A program made the translations under genes and the position numbers. This document shows, in pieces, positions 1-12,473 of a stretch of 64,000 nucleotides of DNA. Numbering within the stretch: position 1 is the stretch's first letter; each line of letters begins with the position of its first letter. The stretch lies in NCBI RefSeq assembly GCF_019925205.1, contig NC_083561.1, forward strand, positions 23,931,217-23,995,216. Reading direction: 5' to 3'. Source of the DNA: Metopolophium dirhodum (Eukaryota > Arthropoda > Insecta > Hemiptera > Aphididae). Below the pieces are notes generated by a model. It worked only from the letters and a program-made list of their open reading frames with translations, had not been told where the DNA came from and made no database searches.

Positions 1-398
1 CGGAAATCCAAACGACTTCATTATAATAATATTACTACTTGGGCACGCGCTCTGTGCGCCTGTTTTACGACGGTAAATTATAATATCGACGCGATACATC
101 GATCTCATGATGGGCTTCTGCGACAAAAAGTCACGAAAAAACAATGCCGAGATGTTTTCGATCGGTTAAGCTACAGCAGCCCACGTAGCGCGACACAATG
201 TGTGTATAGGTATTATATACGATAGTATATTATTATGTAATAAAGAATTTGTTATCGATTGGAAATAATTAATTCGATTGTCTTGCGTGCCTATAGGTAA
301 TCGCATGTACATAATGTACATAATATAATATAAACGTATAATTAATAGCTATAACTCCCGAACTTTAGCGTATTATGCTTCCCGTATACATTACAATA

Positions 399-571
399 CA
401 GTGGAATCTCGGTATCTCGAGTTTGAAGGGACCAAAAAAAATTCGAAACTTCGAGTAACTGCAGAGACGTTTTGCAACAATATGCGAATGAATGATCTGG
501 ACTGCAAAAAAATTCGTTATACCTACAGAAATTTCGAGATCCAAAGTTCGAGATATACCGAGGTTCTACTG
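399..571. mobile_element. pogo/Tigger-like MITE, 173 bp
   Basis: The left end CAGTGGAATCTCGGTATCTC and the reverse complement of the right end, CAGTAGAACCTCGGTATATC, form terminal inverted repeats. The similarity continues inward on both sides (TTCGAAACTTCGAG-like arms). The left flank is TA, as expected for pogo/Tc1 insertion; the right flank is GTA rather than exact TA, so that end has probably mutated. There is no transposase, so it is a non-autonomous copy. The open frames over this region follow the inverted repeats and are not genes. Confidence 0.75.
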
Positions 572-573
572 GT

Positions 574-2483
574 AAACGTGTTCGGAACATCCGACATCGC
601 AAAACTTGTCAAAATGTATATATGTGTATAAAAAAAACAATCGAAATCTAAAACGCCATCGCGCGACGATATCATTTAAATTATTGCGACGGGCGTCGGT
701 ATTTCTCACACGGAAATTATATAATGTACGTACAGCAGCTGTGAATTATATTATTATTATAGCCACACGGGCGAATGGTATATAATAACACACAATATTG
801 TATGCGTCGTCGCGGGCCAAGTCGACCGGAATATAATCACGAAATAATCGAATTCGCGCGAAATAATAATAATACGCATCCGTCGGCGATGTATACCTAT
901 ACAGCGTGGGAAACGAGCGCATACCTATTACACACCACATCGTATGGTTGTAGTCATGACCAAAATATATACCGCGTGAGGGGTACACTGTATAATTAAA
1001 TTGCTCGTATTACCCAGTAGGTATACCCTATATATATTAATATACATATTATTTTTGAAATCTGTCTGCGGGTGACACAATATATGAAACTAGACTTTTG
1101 CTGCGAGATCGTCTATCTCCCGCAGACGGAATTCTAAAGTAATATGACGTATAGAGTACAACAGCTGATAGTAATGTAAGTATCCTGCAGTTTTCGTGCA
1201 CACGCTGTATAACATGTAATACATCGTCATGGTCGTATATCATGATGGTCATGTCGTAAAACAAAAACGGTGGCGTCACGTCCGCGCGAACTTCCTATTG
1301 AAACGCATATTATTAAATAATAATAATATTTTATATACCTACGCGGCAGTAAAATAATATGATATTATGTACACAATATACGCGTTTATTTCGAAACGAT
1401 ATAATATTGTACGAGTATTGACGGATCTCGATAAATCGTCGTCCGTCGCCCGCTGCAGCAGGATAAAAGTCCGGCCGATATATATATTATATACGCTGCT
1501 ATTATACATACATATATATATATATATAGGATACGAACGTCCGGATGTCCGGTCCAGGCGATACATGCGATGATATAATATGATATTATAGTATTATTAT
1601 TATTATGGTATATATAGATGGTATGTTTACAGGAAAAATAATCGCGACTTTTTCGGTCAGAAAAAACGTAATGGAAACGTTTAGGTACACGCGTCATTGA
1701 CGGTACAGTTATATTATAACACCATGTCGACTTGCGTTCTTACAATTTTAAGATTCGAAAGATCGACGAATATTCTACATTTTTCTTGAAATAGATTTTT
1801 AACTTACAAACATTTAAAGTTTCTAAAAGTGCTCAGAAACGACAATAGGAACACTGAAAAATATTGAAATTTACTATGTGTAAGTTAATCAGACTATATA
1901 GCTTGTCCAAAAGGTTAAACAATTATTTTAAATAAAAAAAACTACTTTACTTCTATATATTCGTTATTAAAGTTAAAAGTTAAATCAGAATAAAAATTAA
2001 TTAAAACAACTGGTGCGGTAATTGAAACATTTTTTACAATAGAAAAAATCTTTATGACCCGCATATAAGTAAACAATTTGATATTTTTGTGTTGTACATA
2101 CCTATATAATTTCATGAAATTGTAAGAGTATAATATTGGTATATTATTATGTACCTAAATGTAAAAACAGTTTTCAAAAACATACCACAGATTAAAATTT
2201 GACAAGGAACTGCCTTGCATAAACTTTTGTATTTATCTAAAAAGGGGTTTGTACTGTGCACTGTTGAAACTGCAGCCTATACACATGCATATTATATTAT
2301 CTGATCTTTAGAGCGAAAACGTTCATTGAAAGCCATTATACACCTATTACAAGTATTACAAGTATTAAAAGTAGACCCAACAGACGTTCTTATTAGCCAC
2401 CACGTGTGTGTACTATGTATAGGTACATACAGTACATACATATTATTATTTCTGTATGTTAGATCATTCTGTAGGCACATACT
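574..2483. other. AT-rich, gene-free
   Basis: Simple TA-rich filler with recurrent TATAGGTA-type words. Short overlapping frames on both strands (for example 1339-1697) are Tyr/Ile repeats. Nothing supportable seen. Confidence 0.5.
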
Positions 2484-2745
2484 ATTCATTGACTACTTCT
2501 TATATAGTTCCTATATACTCTGACCAGTACCTAAATTGTAAGCTCCAGCACGAAATCGAATTTCGATAATAATTATAATTTCATTACGACAATCTCATAT
2601 CTTGATAATATTATATTTATAATGCATTTATGCTGTCGTAAACCTACAGTATCGCGATCCTGTCAATAATCTGCATTTTCAATCGAAGCCAAATTGTTTA
2701 CCAAGTAAATACATATATTATACCGTGTATTCTAATATAAACTCG
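2484..2745 (+). repeat. Direct duplication, copy A
   Basis: This copy aligns colinearly with 3661-3920. Shared blocks in the same order are ATTCATTGACTACT (2484-2497), ATCGAATTTCGATAAT (2555-2570), a CATTTATGC-TGTCGT-like block, TATCGCGATC (2650-2659) and ATCGAAG (2682-2688). The offset between copies drifts only from 1177 to 1189 bases. No coding frame is shared. It could be a duplicated regulatory segment or two copies of an unrecognised dispersed repeat. Confidence 0.7.
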
Positions 2746-3238
2746 TTGCTGCAACCGCAGAGTGCCTAAATGCATAAGTATGATCTATAGAAAGATAACT
2801 TTCGATGGAAGCTATAAATAATTGATTTATTATGGTGCAATGTATATATTATATATAATCATAAAAACACTAGTTATAATTGACTGACGGATTCATCGCC
2901 TAGACCACCGAAGCTATATTGAGCATGACATTTGGTCAGTAGTTCTGTTTTCTAAATTATAATGTAAATAAATGAATAAAAAAAAAATAACTACCCACTA
3001 TAAAAATTTTTTACAAAACTGGCATTTTAAAGAAGTCCTTAAACATGAATTTTGAAATTCACGGGAAAAATTGAAATTTTTTTAATTGCAATTATAATAT
3101 ATTCATATAATACAATGGTTGTGATCTAAATGCGATCTCTACATGTAATACCTATATAAACTAATTGACAAATAAAGTTATAACACAAAAAAAAACTGCA
3201 TCACGGGTGAAGCCGAGTTATTTAGCTAGTTAGTTATA

Positions 3239-3584
3239 CAAGTGGTTTCCAACCTTTTTTATTCTACGCCCCCCTTTAATTAAAATTTAGACGACCTTTT
3301 TACAAAATAACTATAAATTATACAACTAATGACTTATTTCTTTTTTTCATTATTTTAAAAATAAAATATAGATCAAATTAATAATTAATAATATATTTTT
3401 CAATACCTAATATTTTATAAATATTCATATAATAAAACATTATAAGTAAAATTAATTTATTGTATTCAATTTTACTGATTGTAAAATGGCATAATTATTT
3501 TAACAACAAGATTTTCGTTATTAATTCATCATCACTAAATTCCCTCCGTACAGTATCTAAATTCCCCCCGATTGGAAGCCACTG
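3239..3584. mobile_element. hAT-like MITE, about 346 bp
   Basis: The left end reads CAAGTGGTTTCCAACCTTTTT and the right end, reverse-complemented, reads CAGTGGCTTCCAATCGGGGGG. This is the CAGTGGTTCCCAACC type of terminus common in hAT elements, with the usual run of C/G just inside. The interior is AT-rich with no coding capacity. The flanking 8-mers do not match well, so the target site duplication has decayed or the ends are off by a base or two. Confidence 0.65.
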
Positions 3585-3660
3585 ACCTAGTATATATATA
3601 TATATATTATATACCTAACATTGCTGCATAGATATTTCAGTATAGGCATATACCTATTAT

Positions 3661-3920
3661 ATTCATTGACTACTCCTTATAAAGTTCCCATACGCTAAAC
3701 AGTACAACACCGTTTACCGTTTTACTCGAGCACAAGATCGAATTTCGATAATTATAATATAATCTCATTCACGTCAATCTCGTAACCTCATAATGTAATA
3801 TTATTATACATTTATGCCGTCGTCTAGGCATCTACATTTATCGCGATCGAGTCAATCTACGCTTTCGATCGAAGTTGAATTTTTATTACCGAATGCAAAT
3901 CCACAATATACCACGTACAT
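3661..3920 (+). repeat. Direct duplication, copy B
   Basis: Second copy of the segment at 2484-2745. The matching blocks are at 3661-3674, 3737-3752, 3839-3848 and 3868-3874. Point differences and small indels are frequent, so the duplication is not recent. Copy B is interrupted at its right end by a hAT-like MITE (3921-4028), and a second hAT-like element lies between the two copies. Confidence 0.7.
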
Positions 3921-4028
3921 CAGTGGCGGATCCAGGGTTTCATTTTAAGGGGGGGGGGCAAAAGAACAAAAATTGGCTAAATTCCCCCTTTGTCTCCCCC
4001 CCCCCCCCAAACTCTGGATCCGTCACTG
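3921..4028. mobile_element. hAT-like MITE, 108 bp, with perfect 8-bp target duplication
   Basis: The ends are CAGTGGCGGATCCAGGGTTT and, reverse-complemented, CAGTGACGGATCCAGAGTTT. The element is flanked on both sides by ACGTACAT (3913-3920 and 4029-4036), an exact 8-bp target site duplication as produced by hAT transposases. Internal G-run and C-run (about 3950 and 4000) are mutually complementary, so the element can fold almost entirely into one hairpin. Confidence 0.88.
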
Positions 4029-6523
4029 ACGTACATAATATTATATACTTGTTTTGCGACATTTGCTTAAACGAGCACGCCACATTGTTTGCATTCCGAC
4101 GTGTCGTCAGACGCGGCTCGCGTCACATAATATTGTTATGTACAGTCATATTACACGCGGGAGACAAACATAATATTATTATATAGTCGAAATAACCCTT
4201 TATACGTCGGTGCCGTTTTTATGATATATGACGAGCCTCGCGCATATCATAAAATACCTTAATTTCGCGCGACCATCATATAAAGTACCTATATATTATT
4301 ATAATAGCAACGGCGTCCAAAAAACGACGAAAACCCGAACACACGTCTCATGTAAGATGATATTATAAATACCGCTATTATATCTATCAAAAAAATTATA
4401 CCGATATCGCCTCGCCGTCAAAGGTCTTATATATTATTATTCATTATATGCACTCACCTGTGACATTGTTATAACGAAAGTTTCCGGTGCGGCACATACG
4501 CGAAAAACAGCTTCGAAGCGTTTCACCTTTCGCCGGTCATCGCGGTACAATATTCACTGGTCTGACGTAATATTATATAGACGAACGCCTATTAATTGAT
4601 ATAATATATAGATTCGCTGATGTCGATTTCCTGGAGACCACTTCACTATGCAGTACCGCGCGTATCGCCGAAAAATTTTCATTAAATGCATTATAATGTA
4701 TCGAAAGCGACGAAAACGGTTTTTTGCAAAAGTTTATACAACACACAATAATTATTACTTCGATTATATGTGCTCGTCCGACGGTGTCCGCCGATGATTG
4801 TCCGACGTTCTGGAAGGTCGAGTGTCGACTACGCGGCGTGCAATTTTTACCCATCCCGAAATGTTTTTTACTTAAAAAACTAACTAAAAAAAAATTCGGT
4901 GTTCTTCTTTTTTTTTAAAAGAGAACGACATAATACACAGCCAGTGCATTTGTGTGTGTGCGCGCGATATAATAAATAATTTCTATAATCGCAAAAATCG
5001 GGTCACATATTTTCGATGCATACGATTTTCATTCTTTATACCGTTTATTATATTATATAGACCACCCGCGATTCGGGTAGTTTTTGTATCTTCGGTCAAG
5101 TCGAGCCACAGGTATCGTGCGAATAGTTTTTTGCGAGTAAAAAAACTCTCGAAATGCAGTGCGACACGTGCAATAATTCATACATATATAGGAAGATAAA
5201 AAAATTAAAAGGTTGCGTCCATTCAGCAAGTGACAATGGGCATATCATTGTGGACTATTATAATATATGATATTATGCTTTAACGTTTAGACCGTGACTA
5301 AAGCAATTATATTATATTAAATATATATTTATGGGCTATTATATACGATGGCGAGAACTATATATGTGTAAACGATATATCGAATATTACATATGGAGCA
5401 AATTAAACATATGTTTCCACTTCGATGGTACAAAATTAAATCCTAAAATAATTTGTACACACGGGCGTTAATAAAAACGTTCTCTGACGATTATATTTTG
5501 CAGTGCTGTTAGTTCTTTTTAGCTATTTATTTGGCTCGCCCATTCATAGTTCAATACAGTAGCTCTGGTTAGGCGGTGAGTAATATTGTTGTAGCCACAT
5601 TGGTAATATTGTAAAGTTACAATATTACTAATATTACGGAAAAAAGAATTAAAGTATTTTGCCTGTACTCTAAATATTTCATAGTTGATCTATACAGAAT
5701 CGTTAAAACACAATATTATATCATGATATTTTCCCAAAAATATTTAAATATTTTTATTTATAGTTTATTGGGATACTGTGTGCAGTGTCTAACTCATACA
5801 CCTTAATGAACATTTTCAACACACTTCATATTATGACATTTTACGAAGCATAGGTATATATCTGGAAGTAAATAAGGACTACAACTATTATATTAACTGA
5901 CCTAGTATGAACATTGTTCATGGGAATATTGTATTAGAAAAAAGTTTGATATTATAAATTATACTAGATTAAAATCTGTATTGTCGTCATCGTCTATATA
6001 GGTACAATACAATTATTGTAAATGTATCATTTGTATATTTAAATAATATATGCTTTTGTTATGTTTTATCTTCTCAGTAATCTCAACACTGTTCACTATT
6101 TAATCTATATATACTATCATATTATTATACTATAAAAATATTGTATACGAATCAAACTTGTTTTAAAAAAGAATTATAAATATATATTTTGTTTTGTATA
6201 CATTATACACTATAATATATTATTTAATACATTTAGGACCCCCTCGGAAAGAAAATCTGTATTTCACGCATATATTATCGGTCGCTTTGCCATACACAAT
6301 TATATATATGCGGACAAGGGGACGAATTTACAAGAGTTTTCGTTTCGCGAGTTGCGGCGAATCGCCTTCACCCTCGTCGAATTCAATAATAATTCCTAGC
6401 CTGGCGATGACGGTATCGTGACGTTATGTCTACCTATGTCATGGTACCATATAGTATATATATATAATAAAATAACGCATGACCACGACGATAATCGACC
6501 GTTTATATTGATACTTTTGCAGG

Positions 6524-6538
6524 GGTTGGGAACCACTA
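6524..6538 (-). mobile_element. Remnant terminus of a hAT-like element
   Basis: On the minus strand TAGTGGTTCCCAACC matches the hAT-type terminus seen at 3239. No partner terminus is evident nearby, so this is a fragment or a chance match. Confidence 0.3.
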
Positions 6539-6665
6539 GTCGAGGACGGCGTCAGAGGCGAAACGCTATAGTATAATATTATATTATATACACAACATTG
6601 TACGGCGGCGACAGAGGCGAACGGCGGCGGCGGCTGCAGCAGCACAGTCGCCGTATATTGTGTAT

Positions 6666-6694
6666 ATTATTATTATTATTATTATCATCATCAT
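6666..6694. repeat. (ATT)n/(ATC)n microsatellite
   Basis: Uninterrupted ATT units followed by ATC units. They create poly-Ile or poly-Tyr open frames that are not genes. Confidence 0.9.
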
Positions 6695-6924
6695 CCGCTC
6701 CCATGATTCATTGCCGGCAAGATGGATGACCGAAACGCGGCGGCGAACAGCGCACGGAGCGGCGACCCACCCTCGCCAGACATATACACCAGACATGACC
6801 GCGAGCAGCAGCCATGGTGCCGCACCCCGCGACCAAACGGAGGAAAAAAAAAACGCTATTTTTCTCTTTTTAAGGGGGTTACGCGATTTCGTATCGTTTC
6901 GTATTGTCCGTACGCGTATTACAC

Positions 6925-6953
6925 ATTATTATTATTATTATTATTATTATTAT
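6925..6953. repeat. (ATT)n microsatellite
   Basis: Nine or more perfect ATT units, close to the similar array at 6666. Confidence 0.9.
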
Positions 6954-7145
6954 CGTGTCTGCAGCTATACCGGGTGCACTATACTACGAGAAGGACCATA
7001 TTATAAATATTATATATTATGAACCTACATCGGTTATACTTGCACGAACTGTATATATGATTATAATATACAATAGTAACTTTATTGCGACAATAACAGA
7101 TTATGATACATTTTATAAATAATTTACTTAAATATTTAAACATTG

Positions 7146-7192
7146 TAGCAACCCCTAAAATTAAGCGTGTGCTGAAGGAGCGGCTCTTATTG
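7146..7192 (-). mobile_element. Possible hAT-like fragment
   Basis: Read on the minus strand the segment contains GAGCCGCTCCTTCAGCACAC followed by AATTTTAGGGGTTGC, resembling the sub-terminal and terminal part of hAT elements that end CAGGGGTCGGCAACC. Only one end is visible. Confidence 0.3.
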
Positions 7193-7297
7193 ATTTAATT
7201 TATATGCATATAAAAATAATATTATACACCTATTAGTACTAATTTAAATTAATGAGAAATAAAATAAAATGAAAATATAGCATTATTATGGGAATGT

Positions 7298-7651
7298 TTA
7301 ATGTTTAAAATTACGATCGTGTATTAAATAAGTGATAAATCCACCATTACTTATGAAAGATCTCAAATTATAATAATTGTTTATATTAATATTTAATGTT
7401 TGACATAGTGATTTTAAATATTTATATACGACAATTTTTGGACTAAAAACGTGATTTGCAACTGGGTAAACGTATATATTAATATTGTATATTGCACCAT
7501 GCTCATGATCTAAAAAATGGTAATAAATGTTTATAATATGATAGCACTGAGTGTAAGAAATATATACTGGTAGGACCTGGAAGGTACCTAATAATACTAT
7601 ATAAACATAATATACTGTATATGACGAGTATATCTGCTGAATAATTGACAC
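7298..7651 (-). other. 117-codon open frame in AT-rich DNA, coding status unknown
   Basis: ATG to TAA on the minus strand, starting MSIIQQIYSSYT and ending IHDRNFKH. An open frame of this length is on the edge of what AT-rich sequence gives by chance over a 64-kb window. The composition is Ile/Tyr/Asn-rich with hydrophobic stretches near the N-terminus. No family recognised and no neighbour supports it. Confidence 0.12.
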
Positions 7652-10600
7652 GAATCAAAGCACATATAATATCATATCTTATTATATATACCTACGAACT
7701 ACCCATACAGAGAAATAATATCTAATAATTTAGTTATAATATATTGGTTATGGATGTTTATGACCTGATCAGCTGTAAAAAAGCGTGCAAATACGTTCAT
7801 CATAATATATTAACTTGAATTATGTGTGAGTATTAATGAAATAATTATCAACTTTTAAACGACTTAACTACTTAAGTTTTTAGTTAAAAAATAGATCTAT
7901 ATTCTGTAATATTATAATAAATAGAGGTAGGTGCATATTCTAATGAATCAGTGTCGATATACGCACTATAATAAGCTATTAATTGTTCAGGTATGTAAGT
8001 AAATATAATAATTATCTACCTAAATTACATTCTCAAGTATATAAGCCATTTTTTTAATTTCATTGTTTTAATAGGGATTAGCAAAAGCTAGTAATATAAT
8101 ACATTTTTTTATTTAAGGCACTTTCTTCAAATCTCGATAAGAAGACTCATGCCTCAATGTACATATTTTTTTCGAGCATCAACTCCACATAGTTTACATT
8201 GAGTTAATATCGCACCTATTTACATTAGATTAATTTGAATTTTGTAGGTACATTTCAACTTTTTTTTTAAATAAGAGATTACTGTCAAAAAATTATCCGA
8301 TTGCTTCATACATTTTTTTAGTTGGAAAGTGTAATTCAATTCTGACTATGAAATTTGGACATCTGAGGACGAAAATGTATTTAACTGTAATTTATACACA
8401 TTATATTTATATATGTTAGGCATGATTGAAGTTCTGACTTTGCTATTAGTTATCCATATGATATCCAAGTCATACCTTTAAAATTACTCAACCACCGTGT
8501 AGTATGCTGTATAGTCTTTAAAATACTTATGAACCTCATCCTAAAAATAATACCTATTGTATACTTAATGTGATTCAATTATAAAAATGTAATAAAAAGT
8601 AAAGTAAAGTCATTACCAGTTATATATCAATAAGAATCATTCTATAGTGGTTTTCTTCACTCCAATAATTTACGTACATTTATTGTTGATTTTCAATAGT
8701 AGGTATTTTAATTATTTTTGGTGTGTGTGAACATTTTACTTAAAATGTATAAACATATTTATTTGAAATTTAAATATAATGTTAACTAACTTAAGTATAA
8801 AAATTATTATGTAAATGTATAAGTTTGTGGTTTCTAAAATTGCTGTCTTAATGTGTTTGATATAAGTTTTTAAATGAAAATTGACAGTTGTTATACTTAT
8901 TAAATCACTAAAATATAATTTAAATTCTACATTTGGGTGCATATTAATGCAGCATGAGTCTTATAATAAAGCAAAATGTGCACATAACATTTGTATAAAA
9001 ATAACTCAGATATTATAACCCTGGAAAATCGGCATACTTTTTTAAAAGTGAAAAACAAATTTGTATGTATAACTTGGTTTATTCAAATATACACAGAGCA
9101 TAAAAATAGTTAAAAATTCAGAATATTAACTGAAGCATCGTAAGTATATCTAATATTATATTATAATGCTGTATAATGAACATATACAATACAGATGATT
9201 CTTTTATCATAAACCACTCATTATTTCAAAAAGTTTTGAAAATATATTTTTACATTGTTTCAAGTAGTTATAAAACAATAGTTTAAATATTTTTATCCTT
9301 ATAATTTTTTAAAACTTGCTTTTTAAATGAGAAGATACATTTTTAATTTAATCTTCGAAAGCGGAATATTTTTGTGAGTATTTCGATACATAAAAATAAA
9401 ATGTATGAATGGTAAAAGTAGAAAAGAGTATAATAGTAATATGGAAGTTATAATATAGGGCCATGCAAGTATATATATATCACATTTTCAACATGGAAAA
9501 TAAAATTAGTCAGGTACAAAATATCTATTAAACATTTAATACATTTGTACCAACACGAACATAGTTTAGTTACCACTGGAAAATAAATGCCAAGTGCAAC
9601 GGAATCGCAGCCTTGTAGTTATAACAAACAGTAAATAATACGATATTTACTAAATATAAGTTTCGTTGAGACAGTGAACATACTTGTTTAAATTATAAGC
9701 GAGTGGGCCACCAGCAGGTGTTTTTCAATAAATTATTAAAACATTTAAAAATCGGATAGGTACATTAGGTAAGTGATAAATCAATACCTACAAGTTAGTA
9801 TTACTAAATATATATATATTATATTATGTAGATATATTATAATTAGTTGTTTGATTCTTAAACGATTTTTATTCACTTCCAAAATATTATATTCAGTAAA
9901 TCGTAAATGATAATCAAAATAGTGACGATCATATATAAGTATAATGATTTACTCAGTAAAATGTAATAAGGTAGGTAAAATAGGTAGGTACATACCTGTA
10001 TTCGGCCATTCTGTTTATATTTCGGTGTGCTTATACTACTGTGTTTTAATTTTGAAGATTTTACAATGATGAGTGTTTTTTTTTTTTTGGCTATTGTCGT
10101 CCCATAACAAACAAAATGCTTAACATTTTTTGGGGATGTATTCATGTATGAAAAATTGAATTGAGTTGAGGGTTCATGAGTGAAAAATTCCCAATAATTT
10201 GTTTCTAATAATGTGGAATAAATGCCAAAAAAAACAGTGAAAATGGCAATATACAGAAATCAGTGTTTGACAAACCAGATTTTTTTTCTTAATTCACACA
10301 CCTAATTCATATACAATGATTGAATCTTATTTTTCTCAAATCCAGACATCGTTTGGTATCGTCTATAATTTTTTTTATATAAATTATAAGTATGTAATAT
10401 ACCTATTATAATATAACATAAGTTGTATTTGTTTATTGATAGTATCTTTATAGAACCATACAAATAAGTGTACCTATGTATATTACATCGATACATTTTT
10501 TAATATTTAATGGATATTTTTCGTTATCACTCAACGTTTTCTGAAAGGAAACCCAACTAGGATATTATGTGCAAAATAAGGATTCATGTGAATATGGTAT

Positions 10601-11161
10601 TTTCAAAGAATCAATTAAAAAAAAAATTCAATAACTATAATAATTCAATTTAAAAGAAACTTTTGTCTTTTGAAGCGTATATAATTCATGTATCAACAAC
10701 AAAAATAATCTTATAACCATGATTAATATTATATTATATTGATTTGTTTTCTATGTTGTAATCGGACTTCTTCTTCTCACCCTGGAACAAATAAAAATAT
10801 ACATAAAAATCAATGTCACGCAATAAATAAGTAATAATTTTGCAAGATATCTATAACGTATAATAATAGTTAGAACCAAATCAATGTCTTGTACAAGTAA
10901 TTTTATTTATCCTTAGATGCTATTAGAATTTAAAAAAAAATTAATATACGGACGCAGCCACCCAAACGGAGCATATAATTGCTGCCTATCTTACATTTTA
11001 CAAAATTTTAGTATTTTATATATTATTATATTTTACTAATTTTAGTATTAGTGTATTACATTTGTGAATAATTGTTTAAATGTGAACACAATAATGCATG
11101 TAATCGAAAAAATATTCTAAACACCTGGCGATGTTTATTTAATTATTTAAATTCATTTCAG

Positions 11162-11482
11162 AAAGATAACTGATATTGTAGTGGTGTTTTCGTTAAACTC
11201 AATGTGCTCGTTTGCTTGTTCGTCATTTATCGATTCACTATGTGTGAAGAAAACTCTGTATATTATTGGTTTTACAACGCCGTGTATCTACTTAGCGAAA
11301 ACCACGAAAATAAATCGTTTAAGAAATGTGTTCAATTAAGCGACAACTCGACTATTTATGGCCAAACCTTTAAGCTCCGCTCAGAATCGTTTGTCAAACG
11401 CAATGATTTATCGTTGCCTTTAAAATATATAAAAACACCATACCCAGTTGTCAACACAACAATAAATAGCATATTATTGTAA
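11162..11482 (+). other. Open frame of coding-like composition, function unknown
   Basis: An acceptor-like ATTCATTTCAG ends at 11161. An open frame beginning after a TGA at 11173-11175 runs to TAA at 11480-11482, with ATG at 11240 giving 80 residues (starts MCEENSVYYW, ends TTINSILL). Its G+C content is visibly higher than the flanks, and codon choice looks protein-like. I do not recognise the product. Against it: 18 bases inside (11375-11392) match a MITE terminus, and open frames of this size are expected by chance in 64 kb. Confidence 0.15.
11375..11392. repeat. Second copy of the CTCCGCTCAGAATCGTTT repeat terminus
   Basis: Eighteen bases identical to the right terminus of the MITE at 53074-53486 (53443-53460), with CAATGAT a few bases further on in both places. 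The other terminus is not visible nearby, so this may be a fragment. It lies inside the open frame at 11240-11482. Confidence 0.5.
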
Positions 11483-12230
11483 AATATAAAATATAAATAT
11501 CTAATGTAAAGTCAACTCGATTTTCAAGATTTGCTAAAAATAAAAACCATCAGTTAGAAACATATTCAAATTACTTTATCGAGGCACAATAATTATTATA
11601 TTTTCGAATAACAATAATATGAAAAAAATATGCATTGTTTATCTTCCAAAAAAAAATTAAATATATCTTACTCGATGCATATAATCAAAATTGCATTACT
11701 GTAGTGTTTATTATTATGTACCTATGTTAATTTCGTAATGAAATGTTTGCATTTTAAAATTTAAATTGCTTATACTGCATTTTGTCAGCTAAAGACGTAA
11801 GTGTCACGAATAATATTATATTTAATTCTGTGAAATAATGAGAGAATAATTTTGTAGTTTGTGATGAAAAAATCAACCGTATGGCAACGTTTATGATTGT
11901 ATTTAACTAATAAATAATCACACATTGCTACAATATTTTTAATTTTTAATGTTTTCAACTACGCATTATACATTTATGCAAGAACGCTAATATTTAAATC
12001 GTAATGACAAAAGAACAAATAATAATTGTATTGTTATTTTTACTTCAAAAATTATATAATCTGTACAATAATATACATATCTGAGTAAATGATTACAGAA
12101 TTACATTTATTTATTTAATTTTAATTTTTTGAATATTTGATTTTTTAAGTTGGATTTTGAATATCTGTAGGCACCTATACCTAAGATAGGCCAAAGTTAA
12201 TAAAATCAATTTTATTTTTATTTTATTATT

Positions 12231-12473
12231 ATGATTGGACGTGTTTCACTCAAGTCAGCCGATCGTCAAATGTTAGTCTTAGGTATTTGGCTATTTGACA
12301 TTACGCATAGGCCATCCATTGCTTCAGACGTATTCAGGTGGTGTACGAATTATTATAGATTAGTCATTAGTCAAAAAATGAACGAGAAACGTTCACGTTT
12401 AATAGTTTATCAATGTTGTGTTATTATACGCGTCTTGTGGAAACTGCTGCCGGTTTATAATAATGCGATATAA
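12231..12473 (+). other. Open frame of 80 codons, coding status unknown
   Basis: ATG to TAA, starting MIGRVSLKSADRQ and ending LLPVYNNAI. It has moderate G+C in AT-rich DNA and a mixed, non-repetitive amino-acid composition with several Cys and basic residues. No domain recognised. It could be an old exon, a decayed insertion or chance. Confidence 0.15.

Noticed and set aside
6584..7022. Several open frames around 6.6-7.0 kb on both strands
   Set aside because: Driven by two (ATT)n arrays (poly-Ile/Tyr) joined to GC-rich DNA.
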